The notes: generated by a model not told the origin, from the sequence alone. A stretch of 8,132 nt of DNA from an uncultured Eubacterium sp. (GCA_905236295.1 CAJOQF010000289.1:1-8132); one strand, 5' to 3'. Positions 1-8,117 are shown, numbered from the stretch's first letter. Program-made: numbers and translations.

Positions 1-3000
1 CCACAGCTATAGAGGGGAAAGTAAATATTGGCGGAGGTTATGCTGCAACGAAGCAGCTTGATAATATGGGCTACTATGCTCAAATTTATGATGCCAAAAA
101 TGGGCTTCCTACATCTGAGGCTAATTTCATTATAGGAGCTTCAGATGGCTATATCTGGATCGGCGGATACAGTGGAATCATAAGATATGACGGAACTTCA
201 TTTGAAAGAATTACCGACATAGACGGACTTACAAGTGCAAGAAGTTTTCTCGAGGACAGCAAAAACAGGATATGGGTGGCTACAAATGACAATGGAGTCG
301 TAGTCATTGATGGGAGAGATTATATCAGATACACAAAAGAAGATGGACTAAGTTCGTCTTCTATTCGTGCGTTTGCAGAGGATTCCAAGGGGAATGTCTA
401 TATAGGATCGACCTCGGGCATAGCATATGCCGATGCGGATATGAAACTTCACATCATCGATGATACGCGAATCAACAATGAGAGAGTGCTGCGCCTTGTA
501 TCGGACAGCGAGGGGAATGTTTACGGACAGACCAAAGCCGGATTGATATTCACTGTTTCGGACGGGAAAATCGGTGATGTCTACAGCAGCGAGGAGTTAA
601 ATACCGAAGTTATCACAACCATTTTGCCGGATTATGAAAACGCCGGATTGTTCTATTTCGGAACGGAATCAGACATTGTTTATCATGGAGCATTCGGTGC
701 AAAAGCGGGGGACATGGAGAAGATCAAATTGCTCTCCGGAGTAAATACACACTGGATGTCCTACGACTGCAACAGGGTGTGGATTTCAACTTTATCTAAC
801 GTTGGTTACCTGGATGAAAACGGCAGATTTGTTGCAGTTCCTGGGCTTGAGGTAGAAGGATCTGTTGAGATGATGACATCGGATTACCAGGGGAATATGT
901 GGTTTGCTTTTTCGAAACAGGGTGTATTAAAGCTGGTCGCAAACAATTTCTTCGACGTTTCGACTGCTGCAAATATCCCTGACAAGGTTATTAACGCAAT
1001 CTGTATGAAGGGAAATAATCTTTATATCGGCACGGATGAAGGTCTGTATATCGTAAATGAACAATACGAACAGGTAGAGAACAGGCTTACAAAACACATA
1101 GGTGAAGCCAGAGTCAGATGCATCATGGAAGATAAAGCCGGCAATCTTTGGATATCAACATTTTCCGAGGAGTGCGGGCTGGTCTGCTATTCTTCCGACG
1201 GGAAGATAAAGGACTACACCACAGAGAACGGTATGCCAAACAATGAAGTCAGATGTACTGCACAGGGCAGTGACGGGTCTGTTATTGTCGGCACATACGA
1301 CGGTCTTGCGGTCATTAAAGACGGAAAGGTCACTGCAAGTTACGGAAACGACGAGGGTCTTAAAAATACGGTGATACTTACCGTATGTGGCGGAGATAAT
1401 GGTGAGATTTATGCCGGGTCGGATGGAAACGGCATATATTTGATAGACGGAATGCGCATACGCAATATAAATACCGATGACGGTTTGACCAGTGACGTTA
1501 TAATGCGAATAAAAAGGGATGAAGAAAGGGATCTCTACTGGGTTATCACATCGAACTCCATTCAGTATATAAAAGACGGAAAGATCAATACTGTCACTTC
1601 ATTTCCCTACACCAACAATTATGAAATGTTTGAAGGTGTAGATGATGAGATCTGGGTGGTTTCATCGCAGGGGTTATACTGTGTCAATGCCGAAGACATG
1701 GTGAATGACAGTATTTCAGATTACCGTTTGTACACAATGAAAAACGGTCTGTACAGCATGCCTGTCAGTCAAAGTTACAGTGAGGTCGATGAGGATTACA
1801 ATCTGTATCTGTCCGGACAGGCAAAAGTTTCAAAGGTCAATATTGCACATTACAACAATAATAACGGTGAGATAAAAACCTGTGTCAAATCTATTTTTTA
1901 CGATGACCGGGAGATTATTCCGGACAGCGACGGAATATATCAGATTCCATCCGGAAAAGGCAGAGTGAGTATATCAGTTGCCGCTTTTGATTACACTATG
2001 ACAAATCCTTTAGTACATGTGTATCTCGAGGGGGGGGATGATAATGGCATCATAACGCAGGTGAGCAACCTCTCAAATCTGGAATATAGAGGTCTTGAAT
2101 ATGGGGAGTACACTTTGCATCTGCAGGTGCTCGATACGATTACAAAAAATCCGGTTTTGGATAAGGAGTACTATATCAAAAAGGCACCACGCCTCTTAGA
2201 GCTGCCGATAGTAAGGGTGCTGTTTCTGATAGTTATAGCGGCAGCGACCGGATTTATAGTCTGGCGTGTTTTGGCGGGAACCGTTATGCAAAAGCAGTAT
2301 CATATGGTACAAAAAGCAAGGGAAGAGGCAGAACGCGCAAATCTTGCAAAATCAAGATTCCTTGCAAATATGTCCCATGAGATAAGAACCCCGATAAATA
2401 CCATTCTCGGTATGGATGAGATGATTTTGAGGGAAGATGCAAAAGGTGTCCCGAAAAAATATTTTCTGTCGGTCATCGGCTACGCTTATGATATCCAGAG
2501 TGCTACGGAGTCACTTCTTGGGCTTATAAACGATGTACTTGATATCTCCAAGATCGAATCGGGCAAGATGCATCTGGTTGAACAGGAGTATGACACTGTA
2601 AAAATGCTTCGCTCCATCATTACGATGATACGTGTAAGAAGCGATGCCAAAAAACTATACTTCAATGTAAATATAGATGGCGAACTCCCGGAAAAGCTTT
2701 ACGGAGATGAGGGAAAGATCAAGCAGATAGTTTTAAACCTTCTCACAAACGCGGTTAAGTATACCGGCGTCGGTGGGTTTGCCTTAACTGTTTCCGTCAC
2801 TGAAAAAACAGATATTTCCTGCAAACTTCGGATTTCGGTCAAAGATACCGGAATCGGTGTAAAGAAGGAGGATCTCGACAAGCTCTTCTCCGCTTATGAG
2901 AGACTTGACGAGGAGAGAAACAGTGGAATACAGGGTACAGGACTCGGGCTTGACATATCGAGACAGTTTGCTGAATTGATGGAAGGTAAGCTGTGGTGTG

Positions 3001-4121
3001 AGAGTGTCTATGGTGAGGGAAGTGAATTTATTCTCACAGTGTCGCAAAAGATTGCCGATCCAAAGACAATAGGCGAATTTACTGAGGAAGATGACTTTGG
3101 AAGCAAAGGAATGTATGTTCCTCTGTTTATTGCCCCGGACGCAAATGTGCTTGTTGTTGATGACAACAAGATGAATCTTATGGTATTTAAAAACCTTCTT
3201 AAGGGTACCAAGGTGTCTGTAACCACCGCCGAAAGTGGGGAAGAATGTCTTGAAAGACTCAAATTCGATCATTATCATGTGGTTCTTTTGGATCATATGA
3301 TGCCGGGCATGGACGGATTGGAGACACTTGAACGCATCAGAGAAGATTATCCGGATCTGCCGGTGTATGCACTCACTGCAAATGCGGCTGAAAACGGTGA
3401 AGAATTCTATGTATCAAAAGGCTTTAACGGTTATCTGACAAAGCCTATAGATACCGATGCCGTTGAGCGTGCAATTATGAAGCATCTGCCGGATGAGATA
3501 ATGATGAAGGCTGATGTGGACGAGGAGATTGAAACCGAAACCCTTCCGGAGGATATGCAATGGGTATATGATATCGACAGCATATCGGTTGAAGAAGGAA
3601 TAAAGAATTCCGGTGGTGTGACAGCATTTATCTTCTCGCTTAAACTGTTTATGGATACGATCGATGATAATGCCCAGGTGATCGATGATGCCTACAGCAA
3701 TGCGGATGTAAAGCTGTATACGGTTAAGGTACATGCACTTAAAACTTCCGCAAGGATCATCGGTGATATTGAGATGTCAAATCTGTGTCAGAGTCTGGAG
3801 GATGCTGGCAATGACAATGATATCGAGTTTATAGGTGATCACACAGACAAGCTTTTATCCCATTACAGAGGATACACAGACAAGCTTGCAAGGCTTAAAG
3901 AAAAAGATGAAGAAAAGCCTATGGTGCCGGAGGATGAACTGGCCGGTGCATATGAGGCTTTGGGTGAGGTTGTACCGCAGATGGATTATGATTCCGTCGA
4001 GATGATAATCAATCAGTTGAGAGAGTACAAACTCCCGGATGAGGATGAAGAAAAGATAAGCAGGTTAGAGACTTTGTTAAAGAGTCTTGACTGGGACGCC
4101 ATGGAAGAACTAGTAAGATAA
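1..4121 (+). CDS. Hybrid sensor histidine kinase/response regulator with double beta-propeller sensor and Hpt domain (5' end outside window)
   Basis: This is a membrane phosphorelay protein that senses an extracellular signal. The frame is open from base 3 with no stop, and the ATG at 66 has no ribosome site, so the start and signal peptide lie upstream. Residues are numbered from that ATG. About 14 propeller blades (13-605) precede a Y_Y_Y-like domain (about 649-692) and one membrane helix (about 715-735). A short coiled linker leads to HisKA with the phosphoacceptor H771 in the SHEIRTP motif. The HATPase has N895 in its N box, DTGIG at 927-931 and GTGLGL at 957-962. The receiver has D1032/D1033, phosphoacceptor D1076, T1104 and K1126. 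The Hpt has H1223 in [12 protein letters not shown] helical tail (1287-1351) ends the protein. All catalytic residues are present. It resembles Bacteroides hybrid two-component sensors but lacks an AraC output domain. The ligand is unknown; a carbohydrate is a family-based guess. It is followed after 10 bases by the HD-GYP gene, so probably one operon. Confidence 0.93.
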   Translation, partial: TAIEGKVNIGGGYAATKQLDNMGYYAQIYDAKNGLPTSEANFIIGASDGYIWIGGYSGIIRYDGTSFERITDIDGLTSARSFLEDSKNRIWVATNDNGVVVIDGRDYIRYTKEDGLSSSSIRAFAEDSKGNVYIGSTSGIAYADADMKLHIIDDTRINNERVLRLVSDSEGNVYGQTKAGLIFTVSDGKIGDVYSSEELNTEVITTILPDYENAGLFYFGTESDIVYHGAFGAKAGDMEKIKLLSGVNTHWMSYDCNRVWISTLSNVGYLDENGRFVAVPGLEVEGSVEMMTSDYQGNMWFAFSKQGVLKLVANNFFDVSTAANIPDKVINAICMKGNNLYIGTDEGLYIVNEQYEQVENRLTKHIGEARVRCIMEDKAGNLWISTFSEECGLVCYSSDGKIKDYTTENGMPNNEVRCTAQGSDGSVIVGTYDGLAVIKDGKVTASYGNDEGLKNTVILTVCGGDNGEIYAGSDGNGIYLIDGMRIRNINTDDGLTSDVIMRIKRDEERDLYWVITSNSIQYIKDGKINTVTSFPYTNNYEMFEGVDDEIWVVSSQGLYCVNAEDMVNDSISDYRLYTMKNGLYSMPVSQSYSEVDEDYNLYLSGQAKVSKVNIAHYNNNNGEIKTCVKSIFYDDREIIPDSDGIYQIPSGKGRVSISVAAFDYTMTNPLVHVYLEGGDDNGIITQVSNLSNLEYRGLEYGEYTLHLQVLDTITKNPVLDKEYYIKKAPRLLELPIVRVLFLIVIAAATGFIVWRVLAGTVMQKQYHMVQKAREEAERANLAKSRFLANMSHEIRTPINTILGMDEMILREDAKGVPKKYFLSVIGYAYDIQSATESLLGLINDVLDISKIESGKMHLVEQEYDTVKMLRSIITMIRVRSDAKKLYFNVNIDGELPEKLYGDEGKIKQIVLNLLTNAVKYTGVGGFALTVSVTEKTDISCKLRISVKDTGIGVKKEDLDKLFSAYERLDEERNSGIQGTGLGLDISRQFAELMEGKLWCESVYGEGSEFILTVSQKIADPKTIGEFTEEDDFGSKGMYVPLFIAPDANVLVVDDNKMNLMVFKNLLKGTKVSVTTAESGEECLERLKFDHYHVVLLDHMMPGMDGLETLERIREDYPDLPVYALTANAAENGEEFYVSKGFNGYLTKPIDTDAVERAIMKHLPDEIMMKADVDEEIETETLPEDMQWVYDIDSISVEEGIKNSGGVTAFIFSLKLFMDTIDDNAQVIDDAYSNADVKLYTVKVHALKTSARIIGDIEMSNLCQSLEDAGNDNDIEFIGDHTDKLLSHYRGYTDKLARLKEKDEEKPMVPEDELAGAYEALGEVVPQMDYDSVEMIINQLREYKLPDEDEEKISRLETLLKSLDWDAMEELVR
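102..1880 (+). repeat. Fourteen propeller-blade repeats (Reg_prop type) within the kinase sensor region
   Basis: The sensor half of the kinase is a run of degenerate repeats of about 40 residues. Each begins with a GL(T/S/P)-like turn, followed by a D-x-x-G-x-(I/L)-(W/Y)-(I/V)-(G/S/A)-T-x-x-G-(L/I) strand pattern. By eye I count blades starting near residues 13, 54, 94, 138, 179, 225, 264, 305, 347, 389, 430, 472, 516 and 560. Fourteen is the number expected for two seven-bladed propellers, as known for the periplasmic sensors of Bacteroides hybrid two-component systems. Blades 4 to 7 and 13 are the most degenerate. The count is a manual reading, and the first blade may use residues encoded upstream of the window. 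Confidence 0.8.
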
Positions 4122-4128
4122 AGAGGGG
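4122..4128 (+). promoter_or_regulatory. Ribosome binding site of the HD-GYP gene
   Basis: AGAGGGG lies directly after the kinase TAA stop (4119-4121) and three bases before the ATG at 4132. The spacing is short but the purine run is strong. The whole intergenic gap is ten bases and has no room for a promoter, so the HD-GYP gene is very likely co-transcribed with the kinase. Confidence 0.6.
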
Positions 4129-4131
4129 AAT

Positions 4132-6510
4132 ATGATAGAATTTTTGCAGGCGAATCAGCTTAATATGATGCTCGTTATATCGACTATCTGCTTTATAACA
4201 GCATTTTTTACCATGATAATGAGAACGATGAGAACCAGACGCAAGTATATACTTGTGTATCTGGAGATAACAGCGGCCGTTTTGATGGTTTTTGACAGGC
4301 TGGCGTATATCTATCGTGGCAATACTGAAGATATAGGCTTCTGGATGGTCAGAATTTCCAACTTCATGGTATATTTTGTCACGCTTGCGGTTCTTCAGGC
4401 GTTCAATCTCTATATGATTGATCTTTGTAAGAATGAGATGGGATTTGAAAAGCCGCCCAAAAGGCTGGTATTGGTAGAGATTTTGGTTACACTGGGGTGG
4501 GTGTTGATAGTAATATCCCAGTTTAACGGGATGTATTACACCTTTGATGAGACCAATCATTATCAGAGAGGAAGCGGCTTCTATGCCTGCTATATTATTC
4601 CTGTTGTGATATTGATGATACATCTTTCGATCATTGCTCAGCACAGGAAAAAACTAAAACCAACAGTGTGGGTGGTAATGATTCTGTTTACGACGGTGCC
4701 ACTTGTGGCCTCCATTTTGCAGGTGTTCTTCTACGGTGTATCGTTGACCAACATTTCTATAGTAGGAATGGCCGTGGTTTTGCATATCTTTGCGCTCATA
4801 GACATGAACAGGACGGTCGAACACGCAAACAAACTTGAGATCGAACATCTCAAAAATGAGCAGAAAACCATGCAAAAGATGTTTAAACAGACGATAACAT
4901 CGCTTGCCACCGCCATAGACGCAAAGGATGAATACACGCAGGGTCATTCTCTGAGAGTTGCCGAGTATTCAAAAAGGATTGCCGAGCAGTCCGGCAAAAC
5001 TGAAAAGGAAGTGACGGAAGTTTATTATACAGCGTTGCTGCATGATGTCGGAAAGATAGGTATCGATGAGGCGATAATCAATAAAGATACAGGGCTTACC
5101 GATGAGGAATATGAGATCATAAAATCCCATCCGACCATAGGAGGACAGATTCTTTCCAATATCACGGAGTATCCCTTCTTAAGCGTTGGCGCCAAATATC
5201 ACCATGAAAGATATGACGGAAGAGGCTACCCGGACGGTCTCGAAGGAGAGCGCATTCCCGATTATGCAAGGATTGTCGCAGTTGCGGACACATACGACTC
5301 AATGACTTCAAACAGAAGTTACCGCAATGCTCTGCCACAGAAAACAGTCAGGGAAGAGATCGTAAAGTCGTCCGGTACTCAGCTTGATCCTGAGTACTCG
5401 AGAATAATGGTAAGTATTATTGATGCGGATACCGAATATCAGCTGAGAGAGAAAGTAAAGGAAGAGAAGTCGGATGAAACCGATCTTTCAAAGATCAATA
5501 AACTCAGGTTTGAGGGATACAGAGATATAATATCGGACGGTATTGAGCTATCATCACATATCACTAAACTCAGTTTTAACTGCAAGTCGAATGAGGAAAG
5601 CGACAAGAGAATATCGATACCGACAGTTATACTGTTTGACTCGCTCGACGGATGCGTTCACAGAGATGAGAGGAGTATAAAGAGTTTAAATTATATAGAA
5701 TGCGGTGAAATCTGGTTTGACGGGCACACGGTATGTTCAACCACCCGGAATATGAAAACAAATATCTTGCATGATGCCAGAGAGACCAAAACCGATTACT
5801 GTTTAGAAGCTGTCAGATACGAGGATCATGTCAGGATCACAATAATCAGGAAAGGCATTGCATATGATACGACTGTAGCATTGAGCGAAAGATCAAACTC
5901 TGCATACATTGCGATTGCCGGTGAGAACTGCACGATAAGTGATATCAGCATTGAGGTGAGTCCGGAGGCGATAAGTCAGGATTACATCACCAGAATTGCG
6001 GATAAGATAAAGTACACAAACCGACTGGAAAATGAGATCAAGAACATTCAGGTTGATCAAAATCGAAGTGATTTCACATCCGGTATAAAACTCTCGGACG
6101 GACTTAAGTTATTCTTCCACACTATGAGTCTTCCTTCTGCAAACCTGGTATGGAACAGCGCATATGTGCTGCTCTATACATCGGATGGCGGACAGGTCTC
6201 AGATCCGGGATACAGAGAGCTCGCCTGCATAAGAATAGACGGTGAAGATGCTACCATTGACGGCATAGGCAAAAATGAGATCACGGTAGACAGACATGAA
6301 GACTTTAAAGGATGGGATGCGTGGAAGAAATACAACAAAAAAGGTTTCGACTGCGAGGTAAGCTTTAGGCGTCGCAGAAACGTGATCACACTTTTTACCG
6401 AGAATATGGGTATCTCGATTAAAAACGTGACCACAGTCCCGGATGGGGTTTTCGATGTATACGTAGCCCTGACCGGCGACAGATGCGCGATTACGGATAT
6501 TAGATATTGA
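4132..6510 (+). CDS. Seven-TM HD-GYP protein, predicted cyclic-di-GMP phosphodiesterase with duplicated C-terminal domain
   Basis: Predicted to hydrolyse the second messenger cyclic-di-GMP at the inner face of the membrane. Seven hydrophobic helices are visible at about residues 10-33, 39-61, 76-99, 111-129, 150-172, 179-203 and 206-226. Basic clusters (RTMRTRRK, PPKR, QHRKKLK) sit in alternate loops, giving N-terminus out and C-terminus in. A charged helical linker (227-255) leads to the HD-GYP domain (about 247-430). It has H272 in YTQGHSLRV, the H304-D305 pair with K308 in HDVGKIG, H333, H357/H358, the GYP motif at 365-367, and D386 in VADTYD. The metal and GYP residues are intact, so activity is likely. 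Residues 460-609 and 644-792 are two copies of a beta-rich domain I cannot assign. The seven-helix region may bind a ligand, but no named 7TMR family can be claimed by eye. There is no receiver domain, so it is not an obvious direct phosphorelay target of the adjacent kinase. Confidence 0.93.
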   Translation: MIEFLQANQLNMMLVISTICFITAFFTMIMRTMRTRRKYILVYLEITAAVLMVFDRLAYIYRGNTEDIGFWMVRISNFMVYFVTLAVLQAFNLYMIDLCKNEMGFEKPPKRLVLVEILVTLGWVLIVISQFNGMYYTFDETNHYQRGSGFYACYIIPVVILMIHLSIIAQHRKKLKPTVWVVMILFTTVPLVASILQVFFYGVSLTNISIVGMAVVLHIFALIDMNRTVEHANKLEIEHLKNEQKTMQKMFKQTITSLATAIDAKDEYTQGHSLRVAEYSKRIAEQSGKTEKEVTEVYYTALLHDVGKIGIDEAIINKDTGLTDEEYEIIKSHPTIGGQILSNITEYPFLSVGAKYHHERYDGRGYPDGLEGERIPDYARIVAVADTYDSMTSNRSYRNALPQKTVREEIVKSSGTQLDPEYSRIMVSIIDADTEYQLREKVKEEKSDETDLSKINKLRFEGYRDIISDGIELSSHITKLSFNCKSNEESDKRISIPTVILFDSLDGCVHRDERSIKSLNYIECGEIWFDGHTVCSTTRNMKTNILHDARETKTDYCLEAVRYEDHVRITIIRKGIAYDTTVALSERSNSAYIAIAGENCTISDISIEVSPEAISQDYITRIADKIKYTNRLENEIKNIQVDQNRSDFTSGIKLSDGLKLFFHTMSLPSANLVWNSAYVLLYTSDGGQVSDPGYRELACIRIDGEDATIDGIGKNEITVDRHEDFKGWDAWKKYNKKGFDCEVSFRRRRNVITLFTENMGISIKNVTTVPDGVFDVYVALTGDRCAITDIRY
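5509..5958 (+). repeat. C-terminal domain copy A of the HD-GYP protein
   Basis: Residues 460-609 form the first copy of a tandem-duplicated module. It opens with an SDGIELSS strand at 468-475 and carries alternating hydrophobic strands including TVILFDS and EIWFDG. It closes with AYIAIAGENCTISDISIE at about 591-608. The module is predicted to be cytoplasmic because it follows HD-GYP. The strand-rich character and terminal motif are reminiscent of concanavalin-like or carbohydrate-binding beta-sandwiches, but that is inference and no family is assigned. Copy A is cysteine-rich compared with copy B. Confidence 0.7.
6061..6507 (+). repeat. C-terminal domain copy B of the HD-GYP protein
   Basis: Residues 644-792 form the second copy, nearly the same length as copy A. 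Matching landmarks are TSGIKLSDGLKL against SDGIELSSHITKL at the start, AYVLLYTSDGG against TVILFDSLDG, and CIRIDG against EIWFDG. At the end, VYVALTGDRCAITDI matches AYIAIAGENCTISDI. The two copies are joined by a charged, probably helical linker (610-643). The similarity is clear in protein but not in DNA, so the duplication is old. Confidence 0.7.
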
Positions 6511-6535
6511 ATGCTCAAAATACTTGATTTATAAT
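6507..6535 (+). promoter_or_regulatory. Predicted sigma-A promoter for the cstA-like gene
   Basis: TTGAAT (6507-6512) matches the -35 consensus at four of six bases. It is followed by a 17-base spacer and a perfect TATAAT -10 box (6530-6535). Transcription would start around 6542, leaving a leader of about 30 bases before the ATG at 6573. The -35 box overlaps the TGA stop (6508-6510) of the HD-GYP gene. Short TTGA/TCAA dyads lie across the same region (6507-6518 and 6515-6527) and might be an operator, but they are too short to assign to a regulator. Confidence 0.6.
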
Positions 6536-6560
6536 TTGAAAGTAATTGGAGTTTGAAGAA

Positions 6561-6567
6561 GAGGTGG
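6561..6567 (+). promoter_or_regulatory. Ribosome binding site of the cstA-like gene
   Basis: GAGGTGG lies five bases before the ATG at 6573 and supports this start. The encoded protein then begins with the hydrophobic N-terminus expected of the CstA family. Confidence 0.65.
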
Positions 6568-6572
6568 TTTAA

Positions 6573-8117
6573 ATGCAGACATTTATTATTGGGCTTGTTA
6601 TATTGGTTGTCGGCGGGTTCCTTTACGGCGGTCTGTGTCAGAAAGTTTTCGGGCCGGATGACAGAAAGACTCCGGCGTTTACAAAACAGGATGGCGTTGA
6701 TTATGTACCGATGTCAAAAGGGAAAAATGCGCTTATCAATCTGTTAAACATTGCCGGCACTGGTCCTATCCTTGGACCTATCCAGGGCATTCTTTTTGGT
6801 CCGATAGCATTTATATCAATTCCTATCGGCTGCGTTATTGGCGGTGCCATGCACGATTATTTTTCGGGAATGATATCGATGCGTGAAGGTGGAATACAGA
6901 TGCCACAGCTTATAAAGCGCGGTACCAATAAAGTGGTACACAAGATATACACGGTATTTGTCTGCATTGTTTTGTTCCTGATAGGTGTAGTTTTTATATA
7001 CACTCCCGGAGATATCGCCGCCACTCAGGTATTCGGGTTTGGTGGAACAGCCTCGGAGCCGTCCACATGGATCATTTACATTGCAATATTTGGGTACTAT
7101 CTGATAGCAACGCTCTTTCCTATTGATAAGATAATAGGAAGGATATATCCGATATTTGGAGCTGTCCTGCTCATTTCGGCAATTGGTGTATTTTTGATGC
7201 TGTTTGTAAAGGGCTATCATCTTGCAAACCTATCCGGTTCATGGACACTTGGAGGTTTTGATTTTGGAGCTTACTTTAGAAGTGAGAGATTTATTCCTAC
7301 CTTCTTTATCACTGTTGCATGCGGCATACTGTCAGGATTTCACTCAACGCAGATCACGCTTGTAACCAGAACTCTCAAAAGTGAGAGAGACGGTCGTTTT
7401 GCTTTTTACAACATGATGATCGCTGAGGGATTTATCGCAATGGTATGGGCAGCCGGCACAATGGCAATGATAGGAATAGGCGCATCGGATGCGGGGATAA
7501 CCATGCAGCTTACAGAGGATGGATGGTCGTATTTTGCGCAGGTAGGCGATACGTTGCAGCAGATTTCACCGACAAGTGTTGTGGGGGTCGTCTGTAAAAA
7601 CATGCTTGGTCCGATCGGTGGTCTGATCGCGATCACTGGAGTTATCATACTTCCGATAACTTCCGGAGATACCGCGCTTCGTTCACTCAGACTGATACTT
7701 GCCGAGGCGTTTAACTTTAAACAAAACAACACTAAAAAGAGAGTACTGCTGTCGTTGCCGGTTTTTGCGGCGGCTTTTGGCGTATTGATCTGGGCGAAGA
7801 TCAACCCGGATGGATTTAATTCCATTTGGCAATACTTTGGCTGGTCAAATCAGACGCTTGCCGTGTTTGCTCTGGCGGCGATAATGGTATGGCTTATGCG
7901 CCACGGTAAAAAGAAGTTTTTGTGGATTCCGCTGATACCGCTTGTGTTCTATTCGTTTGTGACGGTATCGTATTTGTTGAGTTCGCATATCGGACCGCAG
8001 ATAGACTTTAAGGTTTCGTGCGTGATCGGAGCAGTGGTAGCTGTAATTGTGTCGGGTATTTGCATCCGAAAAGGATTTAAGGAGGATGCACAACCGAAAA
8101 AGGTGGATAGCTTATGA
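6573..8117 (+). CDS. cstA: CstA-family carbon starvation protein (peptide/pyruvate-type transporter), short form
   Basis: Integral membrane permease of the CstA family, whose E. coli members CstA and BtsT are linked to peptide and pyruvate uptake under nutrient limitation. The 514-residue protein has about a dozen or more hydrophobic segments from residue 2 to about 497. Recognisable family signatures are KTPAFTKQDGVDYVP near the N-terminus, NIAGTGPILGPIQG at about 55-70, GGAMHDYFSG with H94-D95, and SGFHSTQ with H257. LPITSGDTALRSLRLILAE and WQYFGWSNQTLAVFAL follow further on. It is shorter than the roughly 700-residue E. coli proteins but a normal length for the short clostridial form. The start is supported by GAGGTGG and by the family N-terminus. 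It probably has its own promoter just upstream and is translationally coupled to the next gene by an ATGA overlap. The substrate (pyruvate, peptide or amino acid) cannot be decided from sequence; the symbol denotes family, not proven orthology. Confidence 0.9.
   Translation: MQTFIIGLVILVVGGFLYGGLCQKVFGPDDRKTPAFTKQDGVDYVPMSKGKNALINLLNIAGTGPILGPIQGILFGPIAFISIPIGCVIGGAMHDYFSGMISMREGGIQMPQLIKRGTNKVVHKIYTVFVCIVLFLIGVVFIYTPGDIAATQVFGFGGTASEPSTWIIYIAIFGYYLIATLFPIDKIIGRIYPIFGAVLLISAIGVFLMLFVKGYHLANLSGSWTLGGFDFGAYFRSERFIPTFFITVACGILSGFHSTQITLVTRTLKSERDGRFAFYNMMIAEGFIAMVWAAGTMAMIGIGASDAGITMQLTEDGWSYFAQVGDTLQQISPTSVVGVVCKNMLGPIGGLIAITGVIILPITSGDTALRSLRLILAEAFNFKQNNTKKRVLLSLPVFAAAFGVLIWAKINPDGFNSIWQYFGWSNQTLAVFALAAIMVWLMRHGKKKFLWIPLIPLVFYSFVTVSYLLSSHIGPQIDFKVSCVIGAVVAVIVSGICIRKGFKEDAQPKKVDSL
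8101..8106 (+). promoter_or_regulatory. Ribosome binding site for the gene starting at 8114
   Basis: AGGTGG lies seven bases before the ATG at 8114, inside the last codons of the cstA-like gene. A stronger-looking AAGGAGG at 8079-8085 is 28 bases away from this ATG, which is too far to serve it directly. Confidence 0.45.

Noticed and set aside
33..42. GGAGG followed by ATG at 40 as a gene start
   Set aside because: The ATG is only two bases after GGAGG, is out of frame with the kinase, and its short frame stops soon after. The GGAGG is explained by Gly codons of the kinase.
66..68. ATG at 66 as the start of the kinase
   Set aside because: The frame is open back to base 3, no ribosome site precedes this ATG, and the residues before it already look like the lead-in to the first propeller blade. 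The gene starts outside the window.
2784..3296. Long open frame on the minus strand
   Set aside because: It lies wholly across the HATPase and receiver region of the kinase, whose plus-strand motifs are unmistakable. The antisense translation shows no domain character.
4009..4644. Minus-strand open frame of about 210 codons spanning the kinase/HD-GYP junction
   Set aside because: It is antisense to two well-supported genes and their junction, is rich in His, Tyr and Asn as expected of antisense reading, and has no recognisable motif.
6507..6518. FNR-type site (TTGA...TCAA) in the cstA promoter
   Set aside because: The half-sites are four bases apart instead of the six needed for TTGAT-N4-ATCAA, so it does not match the FNR consensus.
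6553..6747. Plus-strand open frame of 64 codons overlapping the start of the cstA-like gene
   Set aside because: It is an out-of-frame reading of the conserved CstA N-terminus, and its start lacks a proper ribosome site.
7406..7825. Minus-strand open frame opposite the cstA-like gene
   Set aside because: Its hydrophobic look is a consequence of being antisense to membrane helices; the plus-strand CstA motifs cover the same region.
8079..8088. AAGGAGG-ATG as the start of the next gene
   Set aside because: There is no spacer between the Shine-Dalgarno sequence and the ATG at 8086. The ATG at 8114, with AGGTGG at normal spacing and an ATGA overlap, is the better choice.
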